Positions 7,475 to 13,435 are shown, counted from the stretch's first letter. The stretch is 13,904 nt of DNA from Candidatus Nomurabacteria bacterium (GCA_943356395.1 CALRFC010000004.1:3853-17756), one strand, 5' to 3'. Numbers and translations are program-made. Notes: generated by a model from the letters alone, not told the origin.

Positions 7475-8428
7475 CTAACCAAAGGCTTCTATTAGAACTT
7501 CTTTGGTGTTCACACTCTTGCGAACACCTTTTTCAGTTTTTATTCCAGACCACAACATAGAAACTATTTGCCGCGGTTCATAACCAGAAACTTCGGCAAG
7601 CCGTTTGATGTAGCGTTCAATTAAATCGTACTCGGTTGTTCTGGGATTGTGCGGAGCTTTTATGCCCTTCCATTTGTATTCTTCAACCATATGGAAAGCT
7701 CGCATCAACCATGAATCAACAACAATAGCATTTTTGTCTCCCAACATAGCATGAGCAAAATTAGTAATCTTGCGCCGGCCATTACGAGAACCTTTCTCGA
7801 ATGTGAATACGCCAGCACGAAAATCGTTGAGGATTTTTACCACAGATGGCAAAAATCCTTTGTTTTCGAAAGTCTCTTCTTTTTTGTAGAGCCAGTATGC
7901 ACGATCTGCTTGGATCAAATTGGTTTTAAACTCATTTCGCGGACTTGTAATGGCAAAGAGTTTTACAAAAAGCTCGATGTCATAGCCCTTGAGTTTCTGA
8001 CGAAAAATCTTTAGCGTATCCGGATACCAGTCTTTCTGATCCCGACCGAGAAAAAGGTACTTGCTTATACTGAATTCATCAAACTCGTACTTCTTTAAGA
8101 GCTTGTCTTCCTCTTCATAAAATAATTCGAGTGACCACGGCTCACCATAATTAATGGTTCCTGCGGTCATTGTGGCTAACAGTTCTTCGCTATTTTCAGG
8201 GCTAGCCTTTTCTGCGAATGTACGAAGTTCACTGCCAATTTTATTGATTTCATCAGTATCTTCTCTGGGAGTAAAACACTGGGCTAATCCAATCATGTCC
8301 ACCATGTTTGCACTATTACTTTTTAATCCACATAGGATTATGAGAGGCAGAAACCAGACTTCATGCTTTGGTATGTGTTTTGAAACAAATTCAGGTTTTT
8401 TCTTTTTTACCCGTTTTGTTAACCTCAT
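7475..8428 (-). CDS. HhH-GPD-like protein (DNA base-excision-like fold), function unproven
   Basis: 317 aa from the ATG at 8428. An ATG six codons upstream (8446) would give 323 aa. I prefer 8428 because AGAGGA sits 7 bases before it, the only good Shine-Dalgarno in the window, although 8446 has an A-rich leader like that of the 576-aa gene. Residues 1-20 are very basic. Residues 150-185 (ELFVKLFAITSPRNEFKTNL) and 216-246 (GRRKITNFAHAMLG then VVDSWLMRAF) resemble the helix-hairpin-helix and following VD-x-x-x-x-R segment of HhH-GPD glycosylases. D238 is at the place of their catalytic Asp. The C-terminal YDLIERYIKRLAEVSGYEP...LW pattern matches phage-type proteins I recall with the same core. 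No Fe-S cysteine cluster is visible. It probably binds or processes DNA. Its partner gene is the upstream Cas2-like regulator. Confidence 0.6.
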   Translation of the reverse strand: MRLTKRVKKKKPEFVSKHIPKHEVWFLPLIILCGLKSNSANMVDMIGLAQCFTPREDTDEINKIGSELRTFAEKASPENSEELLATMTAGTINYGEPWSLELFYEEEDKLLKKYEFDEFSISKYLFLGRDQKDWYPDTLKIFRQKLKGYDIELFVKLFAITSPRNEFKTNLIQADRAYWLYKKEETFENKGFLPSVVKILNDFRAGVFTFEKGSRNGRRKITNFAHAMLGDKNAIVVDSWLMRAFHMVEEYKWKGIKAPHNPRTTEYDLIERYIKRLAEVSGYEPRQIVSMLWSGIKTEKGVRKSVNTKEVLIEAFG

Positions 8429-8484
8429 GTTATTTCCTCTATTCATTTTTTATTTTTTAATTTTCAAAAAATTTGTTTGTCTTC

Positions 8485-8512
8485 AGATTACTCCGATAAT
8501 GATTTTTGTCAA
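8485..8512 (-). promoter_or_regulatory. Candidate promoter of the HhH-GPD-like gene
   Basis: Minus strand perfect TTGACA (8507-8512), 16-base spacer, TAATCT (8485-8490). Predicted start near 8478, giving a 50-nt leader to the ATG at 8428. The second palindrome ends about 28 bases upstream of the -35, a position suited to an activator or a looping repressor. Confidence 0.45.
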
Positions 8513-8540
8513 ATAAAATATCAAGAATTCCAGCTTCTAA

Positions 8541-8586
8541 TACTTTTCTACTATCTGGCACAGCTGTTCCAGATAGTAGAAAAGTA
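8541..8586. repeat. 46-bp palindrome P2 (one mismatched pair)
   Basis: Centred on CAGCTG between 8563 and 8564. Every pair from 8541/8586 inward is complementary except 8559/8568. It starts 20 bases past the regulator's stop and lies upstream of the HhH-GPD-like gene's promoter. It shares about 17 of 20 half-site bases with P1. No T-tract follows on either strand. Candidate operator, or hairpin in the regulator's mRNA tail. Confidence 0.9.
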
Positions 8587-8605
8587 ATTTATGTAATTTA
8601 AAGAT

Positions 8606-9175
8606 TTAATTAAGTTTCTGTAATGTTCCCTGTTTTGAAACTTCGAAAATATGTAAGTGCTTGAGTGTGCCTCGTTTTTCAAAAGTTTCCAGTATCTCTT
8701 TTGTAACGAGCGTGTTCCCTGACCACAAACTCTGATGGATGGGTTTGAATTTAAGGATTTTTAGCATCTCAATTAAGCGCTTTCTTTCAGTGTTTAAATA
8801 TTCTGGTATGTCATAGCTGATTATGATAAGCGAATTTGTTTTCTTTATTTCCGGGATCAAGAACTTATACTTATCTGCTAAAAGTTTATTCCTGCCTTTT
8901 TCGGTCAAAATTATTTTTGATTTAGATTCTCTAATGAGCCCGTCTTTTTTAAGTTTCCAAAGATATTTCTGGACTCTAATTTTACTTTCCTGCATCTTTT
9001 TTCGATCGATTCTATAATTATCAATTTTGCTATTTATCTTGTCTCCGACGCGCCACAATCTTCCCAAAGAAGCTCCGTAGCCTGCGGAAATCACGATCAT
9101 AGGAAATTTTACAGACTCTATTACCGAATCCTCAATCAAATTTAGAATTTTATATTTAATCTCTCCTTTTCTCAT
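8606..9175 (-). CDS. Winged-helix / Cas2-like-fold transcriptional regulator (PaaX type)
   Basis: 189 aa. Residues 61-100 form a winged helix (IRVQKYLWKLKKDGLI, then a basic wing and LTEKGRNKLL). Residues 113-189 fit the ferredoxin-like Cas2/PaaX C-terminal domain: SLIIISYDIPE, an RKRLIEMLKILKF helix, HQSLWSGN, then LKHLHIFEVSKQGTL. D122 occupies the position of the Cas2 acidic residue. PaaX-family proteins are dimeric repressors using this domain for dimerisation. Stand-alone copies annotated as Cas2-like are, to my knowledge, common in CPR genomes. There is no cas1 and no CRISPR array here, so adaptation is not its job. The ATG at 9175 has no Shine-Dalgarno, and the promoter geometry implies a leaderless mRNA. 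Palindromes P1 and P2 flank the gene, P1 across its -35, which points to autoregulation. A DNA or RNA nuclease role cannot be excluded. Confidence 0.75.
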   Translation of the reverse strand: MRKGEIKYKILNLIEDSVIESVKFPMIVISAGYGASLGRLWRVGDKINSKIDNYRIDRKKMQESKIRVQKYLWKLKKDGLIRESKSKIILTEKGRNKLLADKYKFLIPEIKKTNSLIIISYDIPEYLNTERKRLIEMLKILKFKPIHQSLWSGNTLVTKEILETFEKRGTLKHLHIFEVSKQGTLQKLN

Positions 9176-9181
9176 GCTAAA

Positions 9182-9210
9182 ACAATATCATGATTTAGAT
9201 TTTCTACCAA
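9182..9210 (-). promoter_or_regulatory. Regulator promoter, -35 inside palindrome P1
   Basis: Minus strand TTGGTA (9205-9210), 17-base spacer, TATTGT (9182-9187). The start would fall near 9175, the first base of the ATG, giving a leaderless transcript. The -35 is part of P1, so a protein on P1 would exclude RNA polymerase. Confidence 0.45.
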
Positions 9211-9240
9211 CTGGAACAGCTGTTCCAGTTGGTAGAAAAT
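9199..9240. repeat. Perfect 42-bp palindrome P1
   Basis: Centred between 9219 and 9220. All 21 base pairs from 9199/9240 to the centre AACAGCTGTT are complementary. Half-site shared with P2: TTTTCTACYAWCTGGMACAG. It lies 23 bases upstream of the regulator ATG and just after the rpsG terminator. Best read as the operator of the Cas2-like regulator. A hairpin or mobile-element end is possible. Confidence 0.95.
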
Positions 9241-9246
9241 ATTTTT

Positions 9247-9277
9247 AACAAAAAATAGCTCCATTTGAGCTATTTTT
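9247..9277 (-). terminator. Intrinsic terminator after rpsG
   Basis: Perfect 11-bp stem AAAAATAGCTC (9251-9261) / GAGCTATTTTT (9267-9277), loop CATTT. On the minus strand the 3' arm ends in a T-run. It lies 12 bases past the rpsG stop and isolates the r-protein transcript from the accessory module. Confidence 0.8.
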
Positions 9278-9289
9278 AGCGAAAGATTT

Positions 9290-9760
9290 TTACCAAGCAA
9301 AATGGGCAAATGCTTTGTTGGATTCGGCCATGCGGTGCGTGTCGTCGCGCTTCTTGATGGCAGTGCCTTCATTTTTCGCGGCGAGCATGAGCTCGTCGGC
9401 GAGCCGGAGATGCATGGGCTGGCCTTTCTTTCCGCGCGCGGCGGAGATGATCCAGCGGAACGCGAGCGCCTGTTTGCGCTCCGGACGGACATCGCGGGGA
9501 ACCTGATAATTCGCGCCGCCGATTCGGCGGGAGCGGACTTCAACGGCCGGTCCGGCATTCCTGATAGCCGTATCGAAAACTTCAAGCGGATCCTCGACGC
9601 TCATCTTTTCTTTGATCGTATTCAACGCTCCATAAACCACTTTGCGCGCAGTCTCTTTCTTCCCGTCCTGCATGATGGAATTGATGAACTTCGCCAGCCG
9701 CGGAGAACTGTAGCGGATGTCGGGTTGTACGATATTTTTGTTTTTTATTTTTCGGCGCAT
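9290..9760 (-). CDS. rpsG: 30S ribosomal protein S7
   Basis: 156 aa, the usual bacterial length. S7 binds the 3' major domain of 16S rRNA, starts head assembly and touches the E-site tRNA. Diagnostic segments are present: the N-terminal MRRKIKNKNIVQPDIRYSSP, KFINSIMQDGKKETARKVVY, the beta-hairpin AGPAVEVRSRRIGGANYQVP, then RWIISAARG and a C-terminal HRMAESNKAFAHFAW. It begins 94 bases after rpsL on the same strand and is followed by a strong terminator. The ATG at 9760 has no Shine-Dalgarno; the leader is a run of A/T blocks. In E. coli S7 represses its own operon by binding the rpsL-rpsG intercistron. Whether the AT-rich spacer here does this is unknown. Confidence 0.97.
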   Translation of the reverse strand: MRRKIKNKNIVQPDIRYSSPRLAKFINSIMQDGKKETARKVVYGALNTIKEKMSVEDPLEVFDTAIRNAGPAVEVRSRRIGGANYQVPRDVRPERKQALAFRWIISAARGKKGQPMHLRLADELMLAAKNEGTAIKKRDDTHRMAESNKAFAHFAW

Positions 9761-9854
9761 GGATATAAGTTTAAATTTAAAATCTCAAAATTAAAAGCTG
9801 AATTTAAAAATTTTGAATTTTACAATGTCATTTTTAACTTTGAACTTTCACTTT
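9761..9854 (-). other. AT-rich rpsL-rpsG intercistronic spacer
   Basis: Ninety-four bases made mostly of A-rich blocks (AAATTTAAAA, AAAATTAAAA) and then TTTAACTTTGAACTTTCACTTT-type T-rich blocks in about 7-base steps on the plus strand. The blocks can pair weakly with each other. Similar AT tracts lie upstream of rpsL (10272-10313) and of the M50 gene (12987-13030). No open frame and no clear promoter. Confidence 0.5.
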
Positions 9855-10271
9855 TTACTTTGTTTTCGGCTTCTTATTCCCGTATCTCGATCTCGCTTGG
9901 CGGCGTTTTTCGACGCCCGCCGTATCCAAGACTCCGCGGACGATGTGATACCGCACGCCGATCAAGTCTTTGACGCGGCCGCCGCGGAGCATCACCACCG
10001 AGTGCTCTTGGATGTTGTGCCCTTCGCCCGGAATGTATGCCGTGACTTCCATGCCGTTCGTGAGACGCACGCGGGCGATCTTGCGGAGAGCGGAGTTCGG
10101 CTTTTTCGGAGTCGTTGTCGTAACTTTCGTGCAGACTCCGCGCTTGAACGGCGCCGGATAGTAGATCGGGCGATTCTTAAGCACATTGAATCCGCGCGCC
10201 AAAGCCACCGCCTTTGATTTGCGGCTGACTTTCTTCCTTCCTTTTCGGATTAATTGATTGACGGTAGGCAC
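9855..10271 (-). CDS. rpsL: 30S ribosomal protein S12
   Basis: 138 aa from the GTG at 10271, read as MPTVNQLIRKGRK, the family's standard N-terminus. The open frame extends further upstream but that part is not conserved. S12 lies at the decoding centre of the 30S subunit and governs accuracy and streptomycin response. TTTTPKKPNSALRK carries the unmodified lysine equivalent to E. coli K43 (here K56), the streptomycin-sensitive form. The ~13-residue insertion before KRGVCTKV is like that of Firmicutes S12. In the second conserved loop the usual VKDLPGVRYH reads VKDLIGVRYH, with Ile104 (codon ATC) for the near-invariant proline. The gene has no Shine-Dalgarno; the leader ends in a run of T before GTG. 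Confidence 0.97.
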   Translation of the reverse strand: MPTVNQLIRKGRKKVSRKSKAVALARGFNVLKNRPIYYPAPFKRGVCTKVTTTTPKKPNSALRKIARVRLTNGMEVTAYIPGEGHNIQEHSVVMLRGGRVKDLIGVRYHIVRGVLDTAGVEKRRQARSRYGNKKPKTK

Positions 10272-10345
10272 AAAAAAATTGAAAATTAAAATATCAAAAT
10301 TAAAAATTGACCTGAAAACAAACAGCTCTAAGAGCTCGTCGGAAC

Positions 10346-10374
10346 ACTCTACTATATGCCGCCTTGAAATGCAA
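10346..10374 (-). promoter_or_regulatory. Candidate rpsL promoter
   Basis: Minus strand TTGCAT (10369-10374), 17-base spacer, TAGAGT (10346-10351). Predicted start near 10339, a leader of about 68 nt. The -35 abuts the left arm of the large inverted repeat at 10375. Confidence 0.4.
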
Positions 10375-10443
10375 CCCCGTAGTAGATTTTGGCGATGTGC
10401 ACAGCACGCTCGGATACGAGCATCGCCAAAATTCACTACGGGG
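10375..10443. repeat. Large inverted repeat upstream of rpsL
   Basis: Arms 10375-10397 and 10421-10443 pair over 23 positions with two adjacent mismatches. A nested GCTCG-GATA-CGAGC hairpin (10408-10421) lies in the 23-base interior. The ends read CCCCGTAGT and ACTACGGGG. It sits in the 231-base gap between the surface-protein gene and rpsL, just upstream of the rpsL -35. No T-tract follows on the minus strand, so it is not a typical terminator. Confidence 0.85.
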
Positions 10444-10502
10444 GCAAGTCAAAAAACAATGGGGACAGCGCGTGTTTTAACTTCTTCTCACTACTTATAG
10501 CC

Positions 10503-12353
10503 CTATATCTCAAATCTCCTATTGATGAATCCTTCTTTCACTTCCATGTCCGGAGAAGAATATGCGAGCGTATACGATTCGTCGGGATTTTTGCGCTCGA
10601 TCGTAAGCCGATACGAGCCGTTCGGCAAGAGGCAATAGTATCTGCCGGTCTTGTCGGCGACTTTGTGGAGAATTTCTTTTCCAAGCGACGGAGAGAAAAT
10701 CCGGACGATGGAGAACGAGAGCGGATTGCCGGTTCCTTTTTCGACGATGCTTCCGAACGGTTTTTGCTTGAGTCCGGTTCTGCGCAAGATGTAGAGAGCT
10801 ATGTAGACGGAGAAGATGATCACATTGTACGGCTTCGGCGCGGCAATGAGCGCAATCCACGCGACGGCAAAACCGAAACCGAACATGATGTTTGAGAAGT
10901 GTCGCAAGAATTTTTCCCGATTCGAGAAGAATTTCATGAGTTTCTGATCACGCTTGGCGAATTCGTTCCAGTCGAATTTCAGAGGATCAAGCGGAATGTT
11001 TTTCCCGATGACTCCGCCTTCTTCCGTGATCGTGATCGGATCCCCGAAATACAGATCCTGATAGAGCTCATCCCTGTTTTTCCCGAAAAGTTTCTTCGAC
11101 GGGAAGCCGTAATTCGTTTTGTTGGCCGTGATCCGGTAGGTGCCGGGCGGCGGCAGGAATCCGTAGCGCCCGTCGAGATCGGTGATCGATGTCGCGATCT
11201 CGTTTCCTTCCATGTCGGAAAGAACGACATATGCCGGATCAAGCGGCTGTTTGGTCACGGAATCATACACGGTACCCCACGGACGGGTGCGCTTTTTCAA
11301 TCCGAGTGCGACCATGAGAAGCGTCCAGAGCCGGACAGGAATAAGAAAGATTTCGGAGATCGAAAGAGGATTCAAGAAGAGCGCACCGGCGATCGAAACC
11401 GACGCTCCGCCGACAATACCTATCGTAGTGATTGTTTTTTGAATGACGCTTCCGGCGGGCGTATTCAAAACGCCGGAAATTTTCGAAAGAGCGCTTGCGC
11501 CGAGGCCGGAAATCATGTCGATACTGTCGCCCACTTGGCACAACGCCCCGCCGATGATTCCGGAACATTCGATTCCGAAAAATCCTCCGCCAGACGGCGA
11601 ACCGCTTGGAGCGCCGCCTTCTCCACCGGCGCCGCTTGGAGATCCGCCCTCACCCCCTGCGCCTCCTGTTCCGCCGCCTTCACCTCCAACTCCCGAAGGT
11701 CCGCCTTCACCGCCCGTTCCGCCGGTGCCTCCTGTTCCTCCGGTACTACCGCCCGTTCCGCCTTCCCCGCCTGTACCTCCGGTACCGCCGGTTCCACCCG
11801 TTCCTCCTGTCCCGCCGCCGGAACCTCCGCCACTAACACCCCCGCTCCTCGCAGACAATGGACGCCAATCAGTTTTGACACAATATGTTGGGCTGGCACA
11901 ACTCACCACCATCCATCCTTTGCCTGAGACCCAAGCATTGCCATTCAGTTCGCCCGAACTGTTAACAGTAATCGCCGGAGCAGAAGAATTTGTGAACGGA
12001 CCGAAATTTACCCAACCGCCAATACCGTTACTCCAACCATATCCTCTGATTATTCCGGTCGAGGGCTCTATATAGACACCGCCATTTCCATTGGCTGTGG
12101 GATTTAGCTTTATGTAACCGGTTGACGAAGACCATAATACTCCTGTTAAACCGGCATCCGTAATGTGAACGGTCGTGCCATTCGTCGGACGCCATTCTAC
12201 GCTCGAACCACTGCCGGAATCATCCAGTAAATGTGCGGTGTGATACGAGGCGTCTATCGTTCCGTCAGAAACGGATGCCATGGTCGCGTTGATGTGCGCA
12301 AAAAACATTCCGTAACATCCGACAAAAATTATTGTGAGAATTTTATAGTTCAT
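10503..12353 (-). CDS. Secreted/membrane-anchored surface protein with Trp-Gly repeats, Gly-rich linker and two carboxypeptidase-regulatory-like domains
   Basis: 616 aa. Residues 1-26 are a signal peptide (NYKILTIIFVGCYGMFF, likely cut after NATMA). Residues 60-150 hold three degenerate repeats of the type x-G-x-L-x-G-x-x-W-x(4)-G-W-I/V-x-F/L (near 66-84, 98-118, 131-150). Residues 171-257 are a GGT/GGE-rich linker. Two hydrophobic pairs lie near 305-352 and 486-524. Beta-sandwich domains of the CarboxypepD_reg/CNA-B kind follow each pair: GTVYDSVTKQPLDPAYVVLS...DGRYGFLPPPGTYRI (360-410) and GSIVEKGTGNPLSFSIVRIF...GRYYCLLPNGSYRLTI (534-585). I infer an envelope-exposed structural or adhesive protein. 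It starts 6 bases after the M50 protease gene, so the two are probably cotranscribed, and the protease could process it. Confidence 0.75.
   Translation of the reverse strand: MNYKILTIIFVGCYGMFFAHINATMASVSDGTIDASYHTAHLLDDSGSGSSVEWRPTNGTTVHITDAGLTGVLWSSSTGYIKLNPTANGNGGVYIEPSTGIIRGYGWSNGIGGWVNFGPFTNSSAPAITVNSSGELNGNAWVSGKGWMVVSCASPTYCVKTDWRPLSARSGGVSGGGSGGGTGGTGGTGGTGGTGGEGGTGGSTGGTGGTGGTGGEGGPSGVGGEGGGTGGAGGEGGSPSGAGGEGGAPSGSPSGGGFFGIECSGIIGGALCQVGDSIDMISGLGASALSKISGVLNTPAGSVIQKTITTIGIVGGASVSIAGALFLNPLSISEIFLIPVRLWTLLMVALGLKKRTRPWGTVYDSVTKQPLDPAYVVLSDMEGNEIATSITDLDGRYGFLPPPGTYRITANKTNYGFPSKKLFGKNRDELYQDLYFGDPITITEEGGVIGKNIPLDPLKFDWNEFAKRDQKLMKFFSNREKFLRHFSNIMFGFGFAVAWIALIAAPKPYNVIIFSVYIALYILRRTGLKQKPFGSIVEKGTGNPLSFSIVRIFSPSLGKEILHKVADKTGRYYCLLPNGSYRLTIERKNPDESYTLAYSSPDMEVKEGFINRRFEI
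11583..11843 (-). repeat. Coding GGx tandem repeat (Gly-rich linker)
   Basis: Encodes residues 171-257 of the surface protein, mostly GGT, GGE and GGA triplets broken by SPSG. The nucleotide units (CCGCCGGTT/CCTCCTGTT-like on the plus strand) vary synonymously, so the amino-acid pattern is kept more than the DNA. Length is likely to vary among strains. Confidence 0.85.
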
Positions 12354-12359
12354 AAAAAA

Positions 12360-12983
12360 TCAAAAAGATATGCCCGTTATCAGACGGAATATCGAGAAAA
12401 GCGCTGGAGCGACATACGGCCAGACAAAAATGATGAAGAAAATGATGACGAACAAGGCGTATCTCTCAAGAAAATTCCGGATATTGGAAAAGCGTTCCGA
12501 AAGGAGCGCGAAAAGCACTTTCGAGCCGTCGAGAGGCGGGATCGGCATCAGGTTGAAGAGCGCGAGCACGAGATTAACGATGACGATGGTCGTCAGTATG
12601 GAAACAAACGGAATGCTTGCCGAACCGGAAGAGATCGCGAAACGGAGGATGAAACCGAAAACCAACGCGCAGACAAGATTCGCAAAAATTCCGGCGAGCG
12701 CGACGATGACCATGCCGCGCTTGCGGCTCTTGAAATTGCGATCGTCGACCGGAACGGGACGCGCCCAGCCGAATACGACGCCGGTTCCGGAAAAGATCAG
12801 GATGAGCGGAACGAGGACGGAACCGATCGGATCGAGATGGCGAATCGGATTCGGCGAAAGTCGCCCTAAAAGCTTGGCGGTCTTGTCGCCTTGGTAGAGC
12901 GCCGCATAGCCGTGCGCCACTTCGTGCATGACGACGGAGAGGATGAGGACTATGATATAGAAAATTGAATCAAGGGCGGACAT
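12360..12983 (-). CDS. Site-2 protease family (M50) membrane metallopeptidase
   Basis: 207 aa with five or six hydrophobic segments. The zinc-binding HEVAH is at residues 20-24 inside the first membrane helix. The third ligand is D152 in NLMPIPPLDGSK (144-155), the usual N-P-x-P-x-L-D-G region of M50B enzymes. A GWARPVPV segment (72-79) is typical of the short rhomboid-sized S2P group lacking a PDZ domain. Such enzymes cut substrates within the membrane. The target here is unknown; the next gene, 6 bases downstream, encodes a multi-pass surface protein. The ATG at 12983 has no Shine-Dalgarno and an AT-rich leader. A perfect TATAAT on the minus strand at 13074-13079 is a possible -10, but with no good -35. 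Confidence 0.93.
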   Translation of the reverse strand: MSALDSIFYIIVLILSVVMHEVAHGYAALYQGDKTAKLLGRLSPNPIRHLDPIGSVLVPLILIFSGTGVVFGWARPVPVDDRNFKSRKRGMVIVALAGIFANLVCALVFGFILRFAISSGSASIPFVSILTTIVIVNLVLALFNLMPIPPLDGSKVLFALLSERFSNIRNFLERYALFVIIFFIIFVWPYVAPALFSIFRLITGISF

Positions 12984-13088
12984 AAGAATGTAAAAATTTA
13001 AAAATCAAATTTAAAAATTAAGAAATCAAATACTGTTGCGTTCCATACGGCTATATGATACCATGCAAATCACATTATATAAACAATT

Positions 13089-13337
13089 ATGAGCAGAATC
13101 TGTGCAATAACCAAAAAGACTTCACGAATGGGCGGCGGCTATTCGAACCGTACGCGTGCGACCCAGTACAATCCCGTCGGGAAAACTCGCCGGTATCCGA
13201 ATCTCCAGAAACGCCGAATCTTCGTGCCGGAACTCAAAAAGACTTTCATCTTGGATATTTCCGCGCGCGGACTCAAAACCATAAACAAACAAGGCGCGTA
13301 TGCGGCGCTCAAGAAGGCGGGGATTATAAAGAGTTAG
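13089..13337 (+). CDS. rpmB: 50S ribosomal protein L28
   Basis: 82 aa, the only plus-strand gene. MSRICAITKKTSRMGGGYSN followed by RTRATQYNPVGKTRRYPNLQ and KRRIFVPE is the L28 core. L28 is a small basic protein of the large subunit near the E site. Only one cysteine (C5) is present, so this is the zinc-free form. The gene is divergent from the M50 gene with a 105-base AT-rich gap. The ATG has no Shine-Dalgarno. Promoter candidates in the gap are weak, e.g. TTGCGT at 13036-13041 with TACCAT at 13059-13064. A hairpin terminator follows the stop. Confidence 0.95.
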   Translation: MSRICAITKKTSRMGGGYSNRTRATQYNPVGKTRRYPNLQKRRIFVPELKKTFILDISARGLKTINKQGAYAALKKAGIIKS

Positions 13338-13349
13338 TAGAAAATGGAG

Positions 13350-13435
13350 GAAGCTTTCAGCTTCTTGCTGTTTGCTTCCAGCTTTCTGATCCGAATTCAA
13401 AAGCTAAAAGCTGGAAGCAAAAAGCAGACAGCTTT
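13350..13435. terminator. Bidirectional terminator between rpmB and the comEC-like gene
   Basis: A 15-bp perfect stem (TTTGCTTCCAGCTTT at 13371-13385 with 13407-13421), 21-base loop, is preceded by a small GAAGCT-TTC-AGCTTC hairpin (13350-13364). It is followed on the plus strand by GCTTTTGTTTTC. The genes converge on it. The recurrent GCTTYCAGCTT words suggest a repeat-derived sequence. Confidence 0.7.

Larger units (their letters stand above)
7445..9240 (-). other. AT-rich two-gene accessory module inside the str gene order
   Basis: The stretch holds a Cas2-like regulator gene, an HhH-GPD-like gene, two related palindromes and its own promoters. It is fenced by terminators on both sides (9247-9277 after rpsG and 7445-7470 before fusA). 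Composition differs from the neighbours: the 60 bases at 8881-8940 contain 18 G/C, against 37 of 60 at 6301-6360 in fusA. I infer an acquired or independently evolving unit. I found no target-site duplication and no integrase. Confidence 0.5.

Noticed and set aside
8606..9175. CRISPR-Cas adaptation locus because of the Cas2-like domain
   Set aside because: No cas1, no other cas gene and no repeat-spacer array in the window. The winged helix and palindromes favour a PaaX-type regulator.
9855..10436. Longer S12 frame with a 55-residue N-terminal extension
   Set aside because: The family begins MPTVNQLIRKG, which matches the internal GTG at 10271. The extra part would cross the inverted repeat and the AT spacer.
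10375..10443. Terminator of the surface-protein gene
   Set aside because: No T-tract follows on the minus strand and the hairpin lies about 60 bases past the stop. A repeat element fits better.
10899..11927. 342-codon open frame on the plus strand
   Set aside because: Antisense to the surface-protein gene. The Ser/Ala/Thr-rich part is simply the complement of the Gly repeat.
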